Source: Castor canadensis
Taxonomy: Eukaryota > Chordata > Mammalia > Rodentia > Castoridae
Reading direction: 5' to 3'
Length of the DNA: 64,000 nucleotides
Assembly (NCBI RefSeq): GCF_047511655.1
Contig: NC_133401.1
Coordinates: 14,726,001 to 14,790,000 of the forward strand
The translations under genes were made by a program, and so were the position numbers. Below, piece by piece: positions 1 through 12,286 of the stretch (position 1 is the stretch's first letter; each line of letters opens with the position of its first letter). The notes beneath the pieces are model-generated. The model had not been told where the DNA came from, did no database searches, and saw only the letters and a program-made list of their open reading frames with translations.

Positions 1-882
1 GAGTAGGAGAGTGAACTCGTTTTTAGGAAGGTGATAGGTAGTTGTGTGAAAGATTTCAGTAGAAGACCAGAGAAAGAAGTTAAACAGTACTTCCCACAGG
101 TGTTGAAGGCCTGGGTCAGTTAGATTGTGGGAATACAGGACAACACAACTGATAGATGTTAAAACAAAACAAAGCCAAAAAAAAAAAAAAACCATAATGG
201 ACCTTGATAATTCAGTGAATCTGAGAAACAGCAGAGCAGTGACTGGGGGAAACTTCAGTGGCCACTGAGATGAATGAGTGAGCTGAGGGAGAGAGCCGGG
301 TTAAATAAGGAGTAACTGAGAAGAGATTTTTGATATTTGCATGTGGGTGTCACAAGTTCTGAGAAGTAACAGGGGCTAGACATGTAGATGTAGGAACTAT
401 CTGTAGAGAGGTCCTTGAAGCTGGGGAGAGGATGAGTGGAGTGAGACATGAAGCATCTGAGTGTTAACTCTGGTGTTGGGGGGCAACACTTAGGTGGGAG
501 ATGGAAGGAGAGGACCCCAGAAAGAAAAAGTTGTCTGTGGTCTTAAGTGATGTAAAATTAAAGTGTGAGGAAGGACGGTGAGAATAATTTGAATTTGGCC
601 AAGCAATGAATACTGTCTTTACACTGGTTCTGGTGGTCTTGGGTGTGTAGGAACAGGGGATGAGGGAAGGGAAAAACAGCACGTGCACTTCCATTGATTG
701 TAAGTGAGGAAAATGAGATAATAGGTTAATACATGGTGGAATTAACACATCAAGGTTGTTCAGGTCACCTCTGCAAGAGGGCAGAAGAAAGAAACTGTTA
801 AGGAAGAGACAAATGGTGCTAGGGAGAGTTCTATATGATGGAACCTGTGGAAACCCTTGTGAAGAGGCTAGAGATATTTTTT
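1..882. other. no gene seen
   Basis: Downstream of CEACAM1. Short frames only, a short A-run near 178-190, and no recognisable repeat or exon. Confidence 0.6.
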
Positions 883-1079
883 TTCTTTGTGGTACTAGGG
901 TTTGAACTCAGGGCCTCATGCTTGCTAGGCAGGTGCTGTACCACTTGAGCCACTCCACCAGCCCTGTTTTGTGTTGGTTTTTTTCCAAGATAGTGTCTCG
1001 TGAAGTATTTGCCCAGGTTGGCTTCTAACAGCGATCCTCCAGATCTCTGCATCCTGAGTAGCTAGAATAAAGTGCCTGG
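883..1079 (-). repeat. B1-dID-type dimeric SINE
   Basis: Reverse orientation: ID-like half ('tttgaactcagggcctcatg', 'cacttgagccactccaccag') followed by the 7SL-like half ending 'ctgagtagctagaat'. Confidence 0.85.
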
Positions 1080-1093
1080 CTATTTATTTATTT

Positions 1094-1182
1094 ATTGGCA
1101 GTACTGGGGGGGGGTTTGAACTCAGGGGCTCACACTTGCCAGGCAGGTGCTCTTACCTCTTGAGCAACTGCGCCAGCGCTGG
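1094..1182 (-). repeat. ID-like SINE
   Basis: 'tttgaactcaggggctcaca' through 'cagcgctgg'; single tRNA-derived unit, reversed. Confidence 0.8.
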
Positions 1183-2327
1183 TGGCCAGCTTTTCCTCCT
1201 CAATCTGTCTTCTCTCCTTGAGGGGGATAAGCAGTTCTTTTGCAGGAAGGTAGGAACCGTGGCCTATTGCTCAGATATACTCACTTTGTTAACTGATCTG
1301 CAAATGAGTTTACCACATCTCTGATCACTAAATCAGATACTTGTAGACTTAGGAATATGCTTACTCTAACTCCCCATGGAAGTTTTCTTCTGCCTGTAAA
1401 GAAGATGTTGTCTAAAGCAGTATCAGCCACGAAGCACCATAATGATGTCTGATATGTACTTTTTATTATAAATATAGAGCGAATTTTACAAATAATTCCC
1501 AAGTGCCCTTAGCCAGGCAAAATTAAATAACTGAGCACAGCACAGAGGAGGGAAAGTATATACATTCTGTGTCAGGGATAAAAATCCCTGAAAGAGGTAC
1601 CTGAGTAGGAGAACTCCCAAAGAATTCTCTTGGAAGAGGCCTGTTAGGTTATAGCATGAGTCAATATCAAATAAAACCATTGCTTAACAGCCCCAAAGAC
1701 ATTCCATCTCTGTAGCAGAAGGCATTCCTTCTCTTGTCCTTTTTTTATTCTAGGACACACTGGGACTCATAGACCCACTGGAGAAAAGACAGGTTTTAGG
1801 GGCTGTTCAGAAAGCCTAGGCTAGCCCCCACTTATGCCTTCACTCTTACTCAGTTCTTGAGGGCATTAGCACCAGTACAGCTTTCTAGGCCATCGATAGG
1901 AGCTATTGCATTCCCTTTAGAGCACTTCCACTTGTCTTCCTGCAAGGATCTAGCAGGGAGGGACCTCCTAGCAGAGGCCAAGGTTTAGTGAGACCACGGG
2001 GGCAGACGGGTAGAAAATGCAGAGGCAGCAGCATGGGACAGGATAGCTGGTGACTGGTCCAAGATGCCCAGAAACTGAGTTAGGTCCATTTCTGACACAG
2101 ATAAGGAAAGCCTCTTGTTATTGTCTATTTGGAGCTGTTGTTGACAAAAAGCCTTGAGAGGCCCCTGGCCAAGGAGACCTGGGGTATTTTGGTGGCTTTC
2201 ACCTTACACAGATTGGCTCACACAGCTAAACTAAGTAAAATAACCCTTTCGAATAAGCAAGCAGTTACAAAAATTAAAATGGTGGAATGTCTCAGAAAAG
2301 TGGAAAAGCCCAATACCTCCAAGTGTA

Positions 2328-2349
2328 AGTGTGTGTGTGTGTGTGTGTA
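2328..2349. repeat. GT microsatellite
   Basis: About nine GT units just before a B1-like fragment. Confidence 0.9.
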
Positions 2350-2354
2350 TGTAT

Positions 2355-2431
2355 TTCTTGCTATGTAGCTCAGGCTGGCCTTAAGTTCACAATCCTCCTG
2401 CCTACATATGTAAGTTACCACATCCAGCTCA
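2355..2431 (-). repeat. B1-like SINE fragment
   Basis: 'gctatgtagctcaggctggc' and 'caatcctcctgcct' are the reversed B1 core. Confidence 0.65.
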
Positions 2432-2895
2432 ATGTTCTTTAACAGAAATCTATGAAGGGTATCTCTCTTATCCTTTCCCAAGTTCCCAGCAGACTGTGTC
2501 TATGAAAAGCTGGCTTCCCTCAAGGCTGTAATCTCTCCTTTTCTGGTCACTTCCAAGAATAAATAACAGATGTCAAAGATGAGCATGCACTTTTGCATTA
2601 GGGATTGCCTATGCAAATACTTTTCCTAGTTGCTTCAGTGGGTTCTCTGGGCACAGGCTTGCCAAAGGACTTAGGCTGTATTCTGGCCAAGCAGTAAGGT
2701 GCTTATACCCTGATGCCACAAGTGGGCAACCTGACAGTGTAGACTTTCCCATGCACTATTAGATAGACTTAATTTTCCTGTGTGTGATGGATTCACACTG
2801 GGCTTTGGAGAGAATGGAAAATCCATTACTGCTTTTATGTTCTTTTTTTCTGGCACATGCACGTAACTGGAAAAGGACATAACCCTCAAGGGTTT

Positions 2896-3090
2896 TTTTG
2901 TTTGTTTGTTTGTTACAGTACTGGGGCTTGAACTCAGAGCCTATACCTTGAGCCACTCCACCAGCCCCTTTCTTGTGAAGGGTTTTTTCAAATTAGGGTC
3001 TCCAGAAGTATTTGCCCAGGGCAAATACTTCCTAATCTCTGCCTCCTGAGTAGCTAGGATTACAGGTGTGAGCCAGCGGTGCCCAGCTCA
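2896..3090 (-). repeat. B1-dID-type dimeric SINE
   Basis: 'ggcttgaactcagagcctat', 'gagccactccaccagcccc' and 'gtagctaggattacaggtg'. Lies in the putative CEACAM1 3' UTR. Confidence 0.82.
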
Positions 3091-3413
3091 AGTTATAGAC
3101 TTTGATAGGACATGGGAGGGAGGTAAGGAATGAGTATGCCCTGAATAGGTAAATTCAAAACCAGTCTAGGTTGGGAGAGAGGGAGAGCAGGTAGCTTCTG
3201 GTAACTGTCCAAAAGTCAGCTCCGTTACTCCGAATGCACCTTTTTATATATTGACATTGAAGGGAAGGGCTGCAGCCTGGAGGTGTCCCATTGGGCAGGT
3301 GGAGGGTGGCGGATCTCCTTCACCTTTCCTCTGAGGGTAAAGATTATCTCCCAGTAGGGGTGGGGATGAGAGACTTCGAATACACCATAATGCAGCAAGC
3401 AGGGCAGGTTGCA

Positions 3414-3533
3414 TTATTTCCTTTTCACTTCTAAATAAACTGTTTCTGCAGCTGTTGAGACTGACAAGGCTGGAATTGGTTGTTTGGGTTCCCGGGTATT
3501 GAAGATCAGGGAAGAATATGAAACTTCATCCAC
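3414..3533 (-). CDS. CEACAM1: CEACAM1 exon 9, terminal ITIM exon
   Basis: 120 coding nt follow acceptor CTGACTTTTTAG and end in TAA at 3416-3414. It encodes [12 protein letters not shown] and, at the end, [10 protein letters not shown]. The first motif is a canonical ITIM. The second has Thr at -2 and Val at +3, so it fits both a loose ITIM and the ITSM pattern T-x-Y-x-x-V/I. Too diverged between the motifs for a simple ORF scan to flag it, but phase, length and both ends fit. Confidence 0.93.
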   Translation of the reverse strand: MDEVSYSSLIFNTREPKQPIPALSVSTAAETVYLEVKRK

Positions 3534-6500
3534 CTAAAAAGTCAGAGCGTGATCAGTTAAATCAGTATCAAGGGCAGACCTCTCCTTGGCTGGTGTGATC
3601 CAGCATCACTGTGCTGCCAGTCCTTTGAAACACATAGCTTTGTCTGGTGTGACCGATTCATGTGTTGAGCAGGATTGTCATTAAGACATCAAGCAGCGTT
3701 TTATCCAAAGCTTCCCACTGCCATTAGACAGAAGGCAGGGTTGGAGCACTCTTTCAAGAAATGCTGCATCACCAGTTCTCTTGACACCGAGGGCCATGTA
3801 TGGGAAAATGCAGACATCCTTGACTGTGATTTGAAAAGTGATTCAGAAGAGTATGAAGTTATATGAACTTAACCAATTTGTTTCATACATTCTTTAGTCT
3901 GCACAAGATAGGTGTGATAAAAATCTGTTTAACTTTAAAAGCACTGTTTCAATAAGTATAAAATAAATGTTTTCTGTGATAAAAAAAAAACACATAGCTT
4001 TGGAAAAGGATGTTTTGTTACTCATTCTCAGAGTGTTGACATCCTGATAAATGGTCACGAGAAGAGACAGACTATGGTGCTGTTATCATGGAATACAATA
4101 ATACAGCAATGAGAATAAACAAACCACAACTATATATGACAGTGTATGAATCCCACAGAACAACACTGAATGAAAAAAGTCAGATGCACATAAGGATATT
4201 CATAAAGAAGTGACTAGAAGAGTTCTTTTTTTTTTGACACAGGGTCTTGCTACATAGCCCAGGCTGACCTCATGGTCCTCCTGCCTCTGCCTCCCAAGTG
4301 GTGGGATTACAGGTGTGTACCACCACACCCAACTCATGTAATCTTGATTTGGGTACTCCTTATGAGTGTGATCAACTTGTGAAAGTTCACACACGTTGTG
4401 AAAGCATACCTAATTATTTAAGCACTTTTAGTATATATGTATACTCTATTGAAAAGTTAATTGGTTTTCTTCCCCCGCTCCCCGCCCCATTTTTGTTGGT
4501 GGCACTGAGGCTTGAACTCAGGGGCTCACACTTGCTAGGCTCATACTTGCTAACCACTTGAGCCACTCCACCAACTCTGTTGAAAGGTTAAGATGGGAAA
4601 AATTTTGTAAAGTAACTTTTTAATAAAATAAAAGAAAACCCCAGCAAATTGACCTTTGAAGGTAAGCAGAGTCAGATTGAAGTAGCCTAAGGAGAATGTG
4701 TCCTGCCCTCTTTGTTTTAGGCACTGTACTGGGTACTTTAAGTATGCTACTCATTTAATTCCCTTCAACCTCTTTTTGAAGTAAGCAGAATGTCCATTTT
4801 ATAGGTGATAAAAGAGGATAAAGAGGTTATGTTACAGGGCTGGCAGAGTGGCTCAAGTGGTAGAATGCTTGCCTAGCAAGTGTGAGAGCCTGAGTTCAAA
4901 CCCCAGTGCCACCAAAAAAAAAAAAATTGCCACATTACAAAGAGTCTCAGCTAGGATTTAAGCATGGGATGGGGACAATCTGAACTTATACATTCTTGCT
5001 ATGAGGGTAGACTCATGGGAGTGACTACATGTTGCTTGTTGCTACATTGGAGAACTCAGATCCAATGTGAGAACTTGACCTCACATTTGTGTCTTCAAGT
5101 ATAATCCATTCTCTCTAGAGACTTTTCCATGACAAAATGAGCCAGTGAAATCGGCTGTGCTTACCTTGTTAGGAGAGTTGTCAGAAGTGCCCAGACCTGG
5201 AGAAGCAAAAGAAGAGTTGTCACCAACCCATGGAAATGCAAAGCTGATTTAAGGCCTTGTGATATCTAGCTCAAGGAGGTAGCAGGTAGTGGTGGTTGGG
5301 GAAGGAGGCCCATGATCACGTAAGGAATTTGCTTCCCTCTGAATTTGCAGTCCAGACCCAGCACATTGGTACCAAGGAGAGGCAGGGATAGAGCCACCAG
5401 AGACCTCAGTCCACCTCTGAAGGTTTCTACTAGTTCACAAGGCCTTGATTTCTTGAGCAGATGTTTTTTTCAGCAACATGCTCTAATGAATGGCAATAGG
5501 GGCATTGAGGCCCACAGCGCCCAGAGCACCCAAAAGACAAGGAAGGTCTCACCAAGGGAGAATGCCCACGGCCATAACAGGCAGGAGGGGAGGAGTAAGG
5601 ATGAGGAAACGGCTCCTGGTGGTTCACTCAGGCCTGCCTAGCCTAGGTGGAATGAGGCTGTCTCAGGGGACTCTTCTGTGGCTAGGAAGGGTGCAAGGAC
5701 CCATGCCCACTTTGGTTTAGGAAGTGGAGATCCCCTCTGTAAGAAATCAGGAGGGAGTGGTTTATGAATCCAGGATTCGCTGCCAGGGCAGGGCACATGG
5801 TGGAACATACCCTTTCTCACTGGATGAGTGGCTTTACTTACTGTGGTTGGAGGCTGAGGGTTTGTGCTCTGTGAGATCGCGCTGGTTGCTTGCCCTAAAT
5901 AAATATCAGACACTGTGACTGCTATTCCCAAGCACAGGACCTTTGATCCCTGAGTCAGGAAGGACACTGTCAGCAAAATGCCTCAGCACTCCTTGATGTC
6001 CTTGATGTTCATTCATGCCTTTCCTCTCAGTACCTAATTCTTCATTCTCATCGTGATCCCTTCTAGTGTTTGCTCCTTTTCTGTTAGGTGGATGTCCTTG
6101 TTTGGTTTATATTTTTCCTCTAGTGTAGGGGATCCAGCCTGGGCAAGCACTCTATCACTGTGCTACATCTCCATCCCTACAGGTGTCTTCTTTTTGACTG
6201 CTTCTGCACCTTAACACTTCGATGTATTCCACAGGAAGATTTTGTTTTTTTCCCTCTTCATTTTATTTATTGTCTAAAAGGACTTTGATGTTTCTTTTTT
6301 TTGTAGCTTCTCTTCCTGCCCTGTCCCTCCCTCCCTCCTGCTGCTGTGGTCAACAGCTTTCTCTTACTGCTCTTTTCATTTTTCTCATTTGTTTTCCTTC
6401 TTAAACCTTGGCTTCCTGACTGGGGGACAGAGAAGCATAATTGCATTGTTGCTCTAAAATAGATGGGTGTGGAATAACCATGTCCAAGACACAGTGAGGT

Positions 6501-9500
6501 ACTGGGGTACTGGGAGCACGAAGGCAGGGAGCCTGAAGACCCAGAGGAATTAGTGCTGAGAAGCAGGAGTTTAGGAAAAGGAAGGAGGAGATCCAGTCCA
6601 GAAATGGAGGTTAGGAAGTCCTTTCCCTCTCCCGAGCATGCCAGTTAGCATTGGAGAAAACAGAAGAAGAGGAAAGGCCATCATACCCGCTAGTTTTCCT
6701 GAAAAACAGGAAATGTGCCAGGGCCACTATCAGAGCCACCCCGGCCACAACTCCAACCACAATGCCAGCAATGGCCCCAGCTGAGAGGCCAGAACTTGCT
6801 GTTGTTGGGTCATCTGTCATGGAAAGAAAAGAGAAGAAATGAAGGTGAACGTATTTATTTATTTATTTTTTAGTGAGGAGGCCCTGGGAAACAACTCTCA
6901 GCATGAAGTAGTTTGTACTAGCTTCTTTAAGGAACGTATTTTCTGTGGGAAGGCTGATTAGGTGAGATGAGGTGTGAGGTGACCAGCAGAGTGTATCCTC
7001 ACAATTTTTCCCTCATTCTCTGTGTTTGCCTCAATTCCATTCTGGCCTTTATGTAGTCATTTGCAGGCTTTGGAAATGTGAGAAAAGATGATTGCTATTT
7101 TTGTGTTATAATTTCCTGTTTTTTCATGGTTTCATCCTTTTCTCAGCATCCCAGTTCTGACAGCCATGAATATATGTGCCTTTCGGGTCTCCTGTGGCAA
7201 GGACTTGACAGAAGGCCCAGGCTAGTGCACTCTAAATTCAATACCTCCTTTGCATAGAAACCACAATTCCCTTTACTCCCAGCAGGTATGAAAGCAAGCC
7301 CAGTTCTGGAAGACATGTTTTCTTCTGATCAGTGAGCTTGGCTCAAGAACTCACCACCAACATTGCAGAAACTCTTAGAACTGCACTGCAACCTAAACCT
7401 TCTTTCCCTCTCTTTTGCCTTCACAAGGTTTGGATCTGCACTGTGGCCTCAGGGCTCTCCCAGGCTTCTTCCACTTCTGTCCTACTTTTCCTCACAGGCG
7501 TTTTCCCCAATTAATATCTTGCATGCCTAATGCCATCGTGGCTTCATCTCAGATGAAAACTGAACCACCAGGCTTGAAAGTTTGCACTTAACTGCATTTT
7601 TCCTCTCCCACCTTTAGTTAATACCACGTCCCAGTGGTTTTATCTTTTGTACAATTCTTCCTCTTTTCCCCTCCCCCATTTACACACCTTTTGCATTGAT
7701 TTCTTCTTTATTTTAGCTGCAACCAATGAGGGCCTAGCCTTTACCAGTCAACTCAAGGCTGGTGATTAATGCTAATGGTGGCTACTATTATGGAGTACTT
7801 ACTCTGTGCCAGGTCCTATGCTAAGTCCTTTCTATGTGTGACATGTATCATATTTGGTCTATACAACAACCCTGTCAGGTGGACATTTTTCCATCTTACA
7901 GATGAAAAATCTGAGATTTAAACACTTAAATTTATATGGCCAATAGGTGATCTGGCTACCTGACTTCCAGGCTGATAATGGTAATAACAGCAGCTAACAT
8001 TTATGAAATATTTCCTTCAGCATTTTGTTAAAGTATAAATTGAGTGTTACATTAAAATCTTTAAAACAATACCATGAAGCAAGTATTCTCATTGTAATTT
8101 TCAGTTGAGGAATGTGAGGCTCAAAGTTAAGAATCTTGGACAAGTAACTTGTAAGTGTAAATGGTTATATTTTAAAAAAGAAGAACTTGCTGGGCACCAG
8201 TAGCTCATGCCTATAATCCTAGCTACTCATGAGGCAGAGGTCAGGAGGATTACGGTTCAAAGCCAGCTAGGGCAAATAGTTCATGAGACCCTATCTCAAC
8301 AATACCTAACACACACAAAAGGACTTGTGTTGTGGCTCAAGGTATAGACCCTGAGTTCCAACCCCAATTACCCCCTTTCCTGAAAAAAAAGAACTCAAAT
8401 CCAACAATCTATCTTTACAACTTAAAGATATGGAAAAAAAACCAAATGATCCAAAGCTAGCAGAAGGAGGGAAACAGAGATTACAGGGAAGATAAATAAA
8501 ACAGTAAAGAAAATCAATGAAACAAAAAATTGGTTGTTCAAAATAAATTAACTGCATTGACAACTTTCTACTAGATTAGCTGAGAAAAAGAGATGATTCA
8601 AATTACTAAAACCAGAAGTGAAACTGGAGACTTTACTATCAATTCTTCAGAATAATAAGGATTCTTTGGTAGTAGTAGGGTTTGGAATCAGGGCTTCACA
8701 CTTCCAGGCAGAAGCTCTACCACTTAAAGCCACTTCACCCAGCCCCCAGTAAATGACTTAAATTTAAAAAGTGTAATTGATACATAATAAATGCATGTGT
8801 TTAAATGGGTATAGTATGATGTTTTAATTCATACTATTATTATAATGTATAACAATCAGACAAGGTCAGTTGGCCATATCCATCACTTCATTTATCATTT
8901 CTTTGTGTTGGAAAAATTCAAAATCATCTCTGCTAGCTTTTTTTGTGTGTGGTGGTACTGGGATTTCAACTTAGGGTCTTGAGCTTTCTAGGCAGGCACA
9001 CTACTGCCTAAGCCACATCACCAGCCCAATTAGCTATTTTGAAATATAGAACTAATTGTTGTCAAGCCCAGGTACCCTGCTGTCCTGCAGAACATTATTC
9101 CTTCTTACCTGTTTGCACCCCCGTGGCCAAATGATTTTCAACAAGGGTGCTAAGACTGTTCAGCAGGGGAAAGGATAGTCTTCTGCAAACCATGTTGGGA
9201 AAATTGGATATTGACGCAAAAGAATAAAGCCGAACTTTTACTTAACATATACAAGGATTAACCAGAAGTGGCTCAAAGACCTAAATGTAGGAGCTACACT
9301 ATAAAACTTTTAGAGGAAAACATAGGGCTTCTTTAGGTTTGGCAATGATTTCTTGGCTATGATACCAAAAGCACAGGCAACAACAACAAAACAGATAAGT
9401 TGGACCTTATGAAAATTAAAAACATTATCAACCACCTCATCCAGTAATTCCACTCCTGGATATATCCAGGATTGAAATAATCTGTTAGAGATAACTAGAT

Positions 9501-10225
9501 TACCATGTTGGTTGCAGCCTTATTCACTGTAGCCAGTATGGAAACTAAGTGTCCATCAATGGATGAATGGTAAAAAGGTGGGATGCATGCACAATAGAAG
9601 TCAGATGTTCATCCTTAAAAAAGAAGGAAATTGTGACCGTGTGGGCGAACCTGGAGGATATTATGCTAAGTGAAATGAACCAGGAATAGGAAGAGAAATA
9701 CTGCATGATCACACTTACATGTAGAATCTAAAAAGCTGAATTTACAGAAGTACACGATGGTTGCTAGAGACAGAGTGCTGACTGTGGGAGAGGGAGAGAA
9801 AGGGGAGTTGGTCAGGGTACAAAGTTTCAAACAAACAAGAGGAATAAGGTTTTTTTGTGTGTGTGTGTCAGACTGGAGTTTGAACTCAGGTCTTTGTGCT
9901 GGCAAAGCAGGCGCTCTACTGCTTGAGCCACACCTCCAGTCCATTTTGCTCTGGTTATTTTGGAGATGGGGGTCTGGAGAACTATTTGCCCAGGGTTGGC
10001 CTTGAACCTGGATCCTCCCAATCTCAGTCTCCCAAGTAGCTAGGATACAGGAGTGAGCCACCGATGCCCAGCTAGGAATAAAGTTTTGAGATCTATTGCA
10101 GCAGGATGGTTATAGTCGATGAATGTATATGTCAAAAATAACAGAGTATGGCTGACAGAGTGGCTCAAATGGTAGAGCGTCTGCTTAGCAAGCGTGAGGC
10201 CCTGAGTTCAAACTCCAATGCCACT

Positions 10226-10257
<32 letters not shown>

Positions 10258-12252
10258 GCAAAAATAACAGTAAATTTCAAGTGTATTACTATAAAAATGG
10301 TAGATAAGAGAGATAACGAATATGTTAATTGGCTTGGTTAATCATTCCACAGTGTATACAGATATCAAAATATCATATTGTATCTCCAAAATGCAGATAG
10401 TAATTATGATGTTAATTTAAAACAATTAATAATAACATATGAAGGACATTATCAAGAAAGTTTAGAGCCAGGTGCTGGTGGCTCACACCTGTAATCCTAG
10501 CTACTCAGGAGGCAGAGATCAACAGGATCACAGTTCAAAGCCAGCCCAGGCAAATAGCGAGACCCAATCTCGAAAAATCCTTCACAAAAATGGGCCGGTG
10601 GAGTGGCTCAAGGTGAAGGCTCTGAGATCAAGTCCCAGTACCATAAAAAAAAAACAAATAAATAAAAATAAAAGAAAATCCAGAATGGAAAACAGGGAAA
10701 TATATTCGAGGAAGAGGGAAAAAATATTTGCAAATAGTGTACTTGATAAGGGGTTAATGTCCAGAGCACATAAAGAACTTCCACAACCCAACAACAGTAA
10801 CAACTAGAAACGCAAACACCCAAATTAAAAAATAAGGAAAGGACTTGAATAGCCATTTCTCCAAAAAAGATAAAAATAGAGGGCTGGGGACTTGGCTCAA
10901 GTGATAGAGTGCTGATGTAGCAAGAGTGAGACCCTGAGTTCAAACCCCAGTATTGCCTAAAACAAAAAGAAAAAAAAGGTATACAAATGGTAATAAGCAC
11001 AGTGACAAGACAATGGACATCACTAACCGTAAGGGAAATGCAAATCAAACTACAGTGAAACTCCACTTCACATCCATAATGGTGGCTATCACAAAACAAC
11101 AAAAACCAGAAAACAAGTGCTTTTGAGGATGTAGAGAAATTGGAACTCATTTGGCAGTGCTAGGGTTTGAACTCAGGGCCTCAGGCTTGCTAGGCAGGCA
11201 CTCTACCACTGGAGCCACTCCATCAGCCCTTTTTTATGTTGGGTATTTTCAAAATAGGGTCTCTTGAACTATTTGCCCAGGGCTGGCTTTGAACTGAGAT
11301 CCTCCTGATCTCTGCCCCCTGAGTAGCTAGGATTACAGGCATGAAATATGCGCACAGCTGAAATTGGAATTCTTACACATTGCGAAGTGGGACTGTAAAA
11401 TGGGATAGCCACTGTGAAACACGGCATAGCAGTTCCTCAAAAAACTAAACAAGAACTGTCAGTTTGACCCGATAATTCTAGGTATGTACCCAGAAGAAAG
11501 CAAAGAAAGATTTGAATGGATATTTGCATATCTTCATAGCAGGCTTATTCACAATAGCCAAAAGGCAGAAACAACCCAAAAATCCATTGATGAGTGAATG
11601 AATGAATAGCAAAATGACAGTCATACAATAGAATATTATTGTCTTAAAGAGTAAAAAGTAAAGGAACAAAAATTTCATATATGCTACAACCTGGATGAAC
11701 CTGGAAGATGTTATGCTAAATGAAGTAAACCAGACCAAAGGGACAAATGCCACATGATTCCATGTATCTGAGAGGTCTAAAGGTGAAATTCATAGAGACA
11801 GAAAGGAGAATGGAGGTTACAAGGGGCTGGTGGGGGTGGAACAGGAGTTAATGATTAATGGGGGATAAAGGTTTAGTGTGGTAAGATAAAAGGTTTTAGA
11901 ACTGGATGGTGGTGATGGTTAAACAACAATGTGACTCTACTTGGTGCCACTAAAGAATGTATACTTTAGACCATTTTGGCAAATCTTATGTTATACATAT
12001 TTTAACCTCATACCAAAAACCAAATGTTAAGAGAAAAACAAAAAGAATCTTGCGCAAAGTTACACAGTAAATGCCAGCCAGACTACTGAGAATAGAAAAA
12101 ACTCAATACAGTCAGCCCTGCATATCCATGGAATTCACTGTGAACCCCAGCCTGACCTTGAACTCATGATCCTCCTACCTCAGCCTTTTGAATGCTGAGA
12201 TTATAGGGATGTACCACTATATCTGGCTTTATTAGTGTGGTGTGGTGTGGTG

Positions 12253-12286
<34 letters not shown>

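Larger units (their letters stand above)
1461..3413 (-). other. CEACAM1: probable CEACAM1 3' untranslated region
   Basis: This is about 1.95 kb after the stop, similar to the long 3' UTR of human CEACAM1 as I recall it. On the minus strand an AATAAA lies at 1466-1461 (plus-strand TTTATT), the most plausible poly(A) signal I see. The stretch holds SINE pieces at 2896-3090 and 2355-2431 and a GT microsatellite. The end point is a guess; no transcript evidence is available. Confidence 0.35.
10664..12020 (+). mobile_element. old LINE-1 3' portion interrupted by SINEs
   Basis: ORF2 C-terminal and 3' sequence ('cagagcacataaagaacttc', 'aatagccaaaaggcagaaac', 'aaccaaatgttaagag'), broken by SINEs at 10881-10976 and 11153-11360. 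In CEACAM1 intron 5. Confidence 0.75.

Noticed and set aside
10608-11150. 180-residue minus-strand frame rich in Phe/Cys/Ser
   Set aside because: Antisense of SINE and L1 sequence; the composition comes from reversed A-rich repeats.
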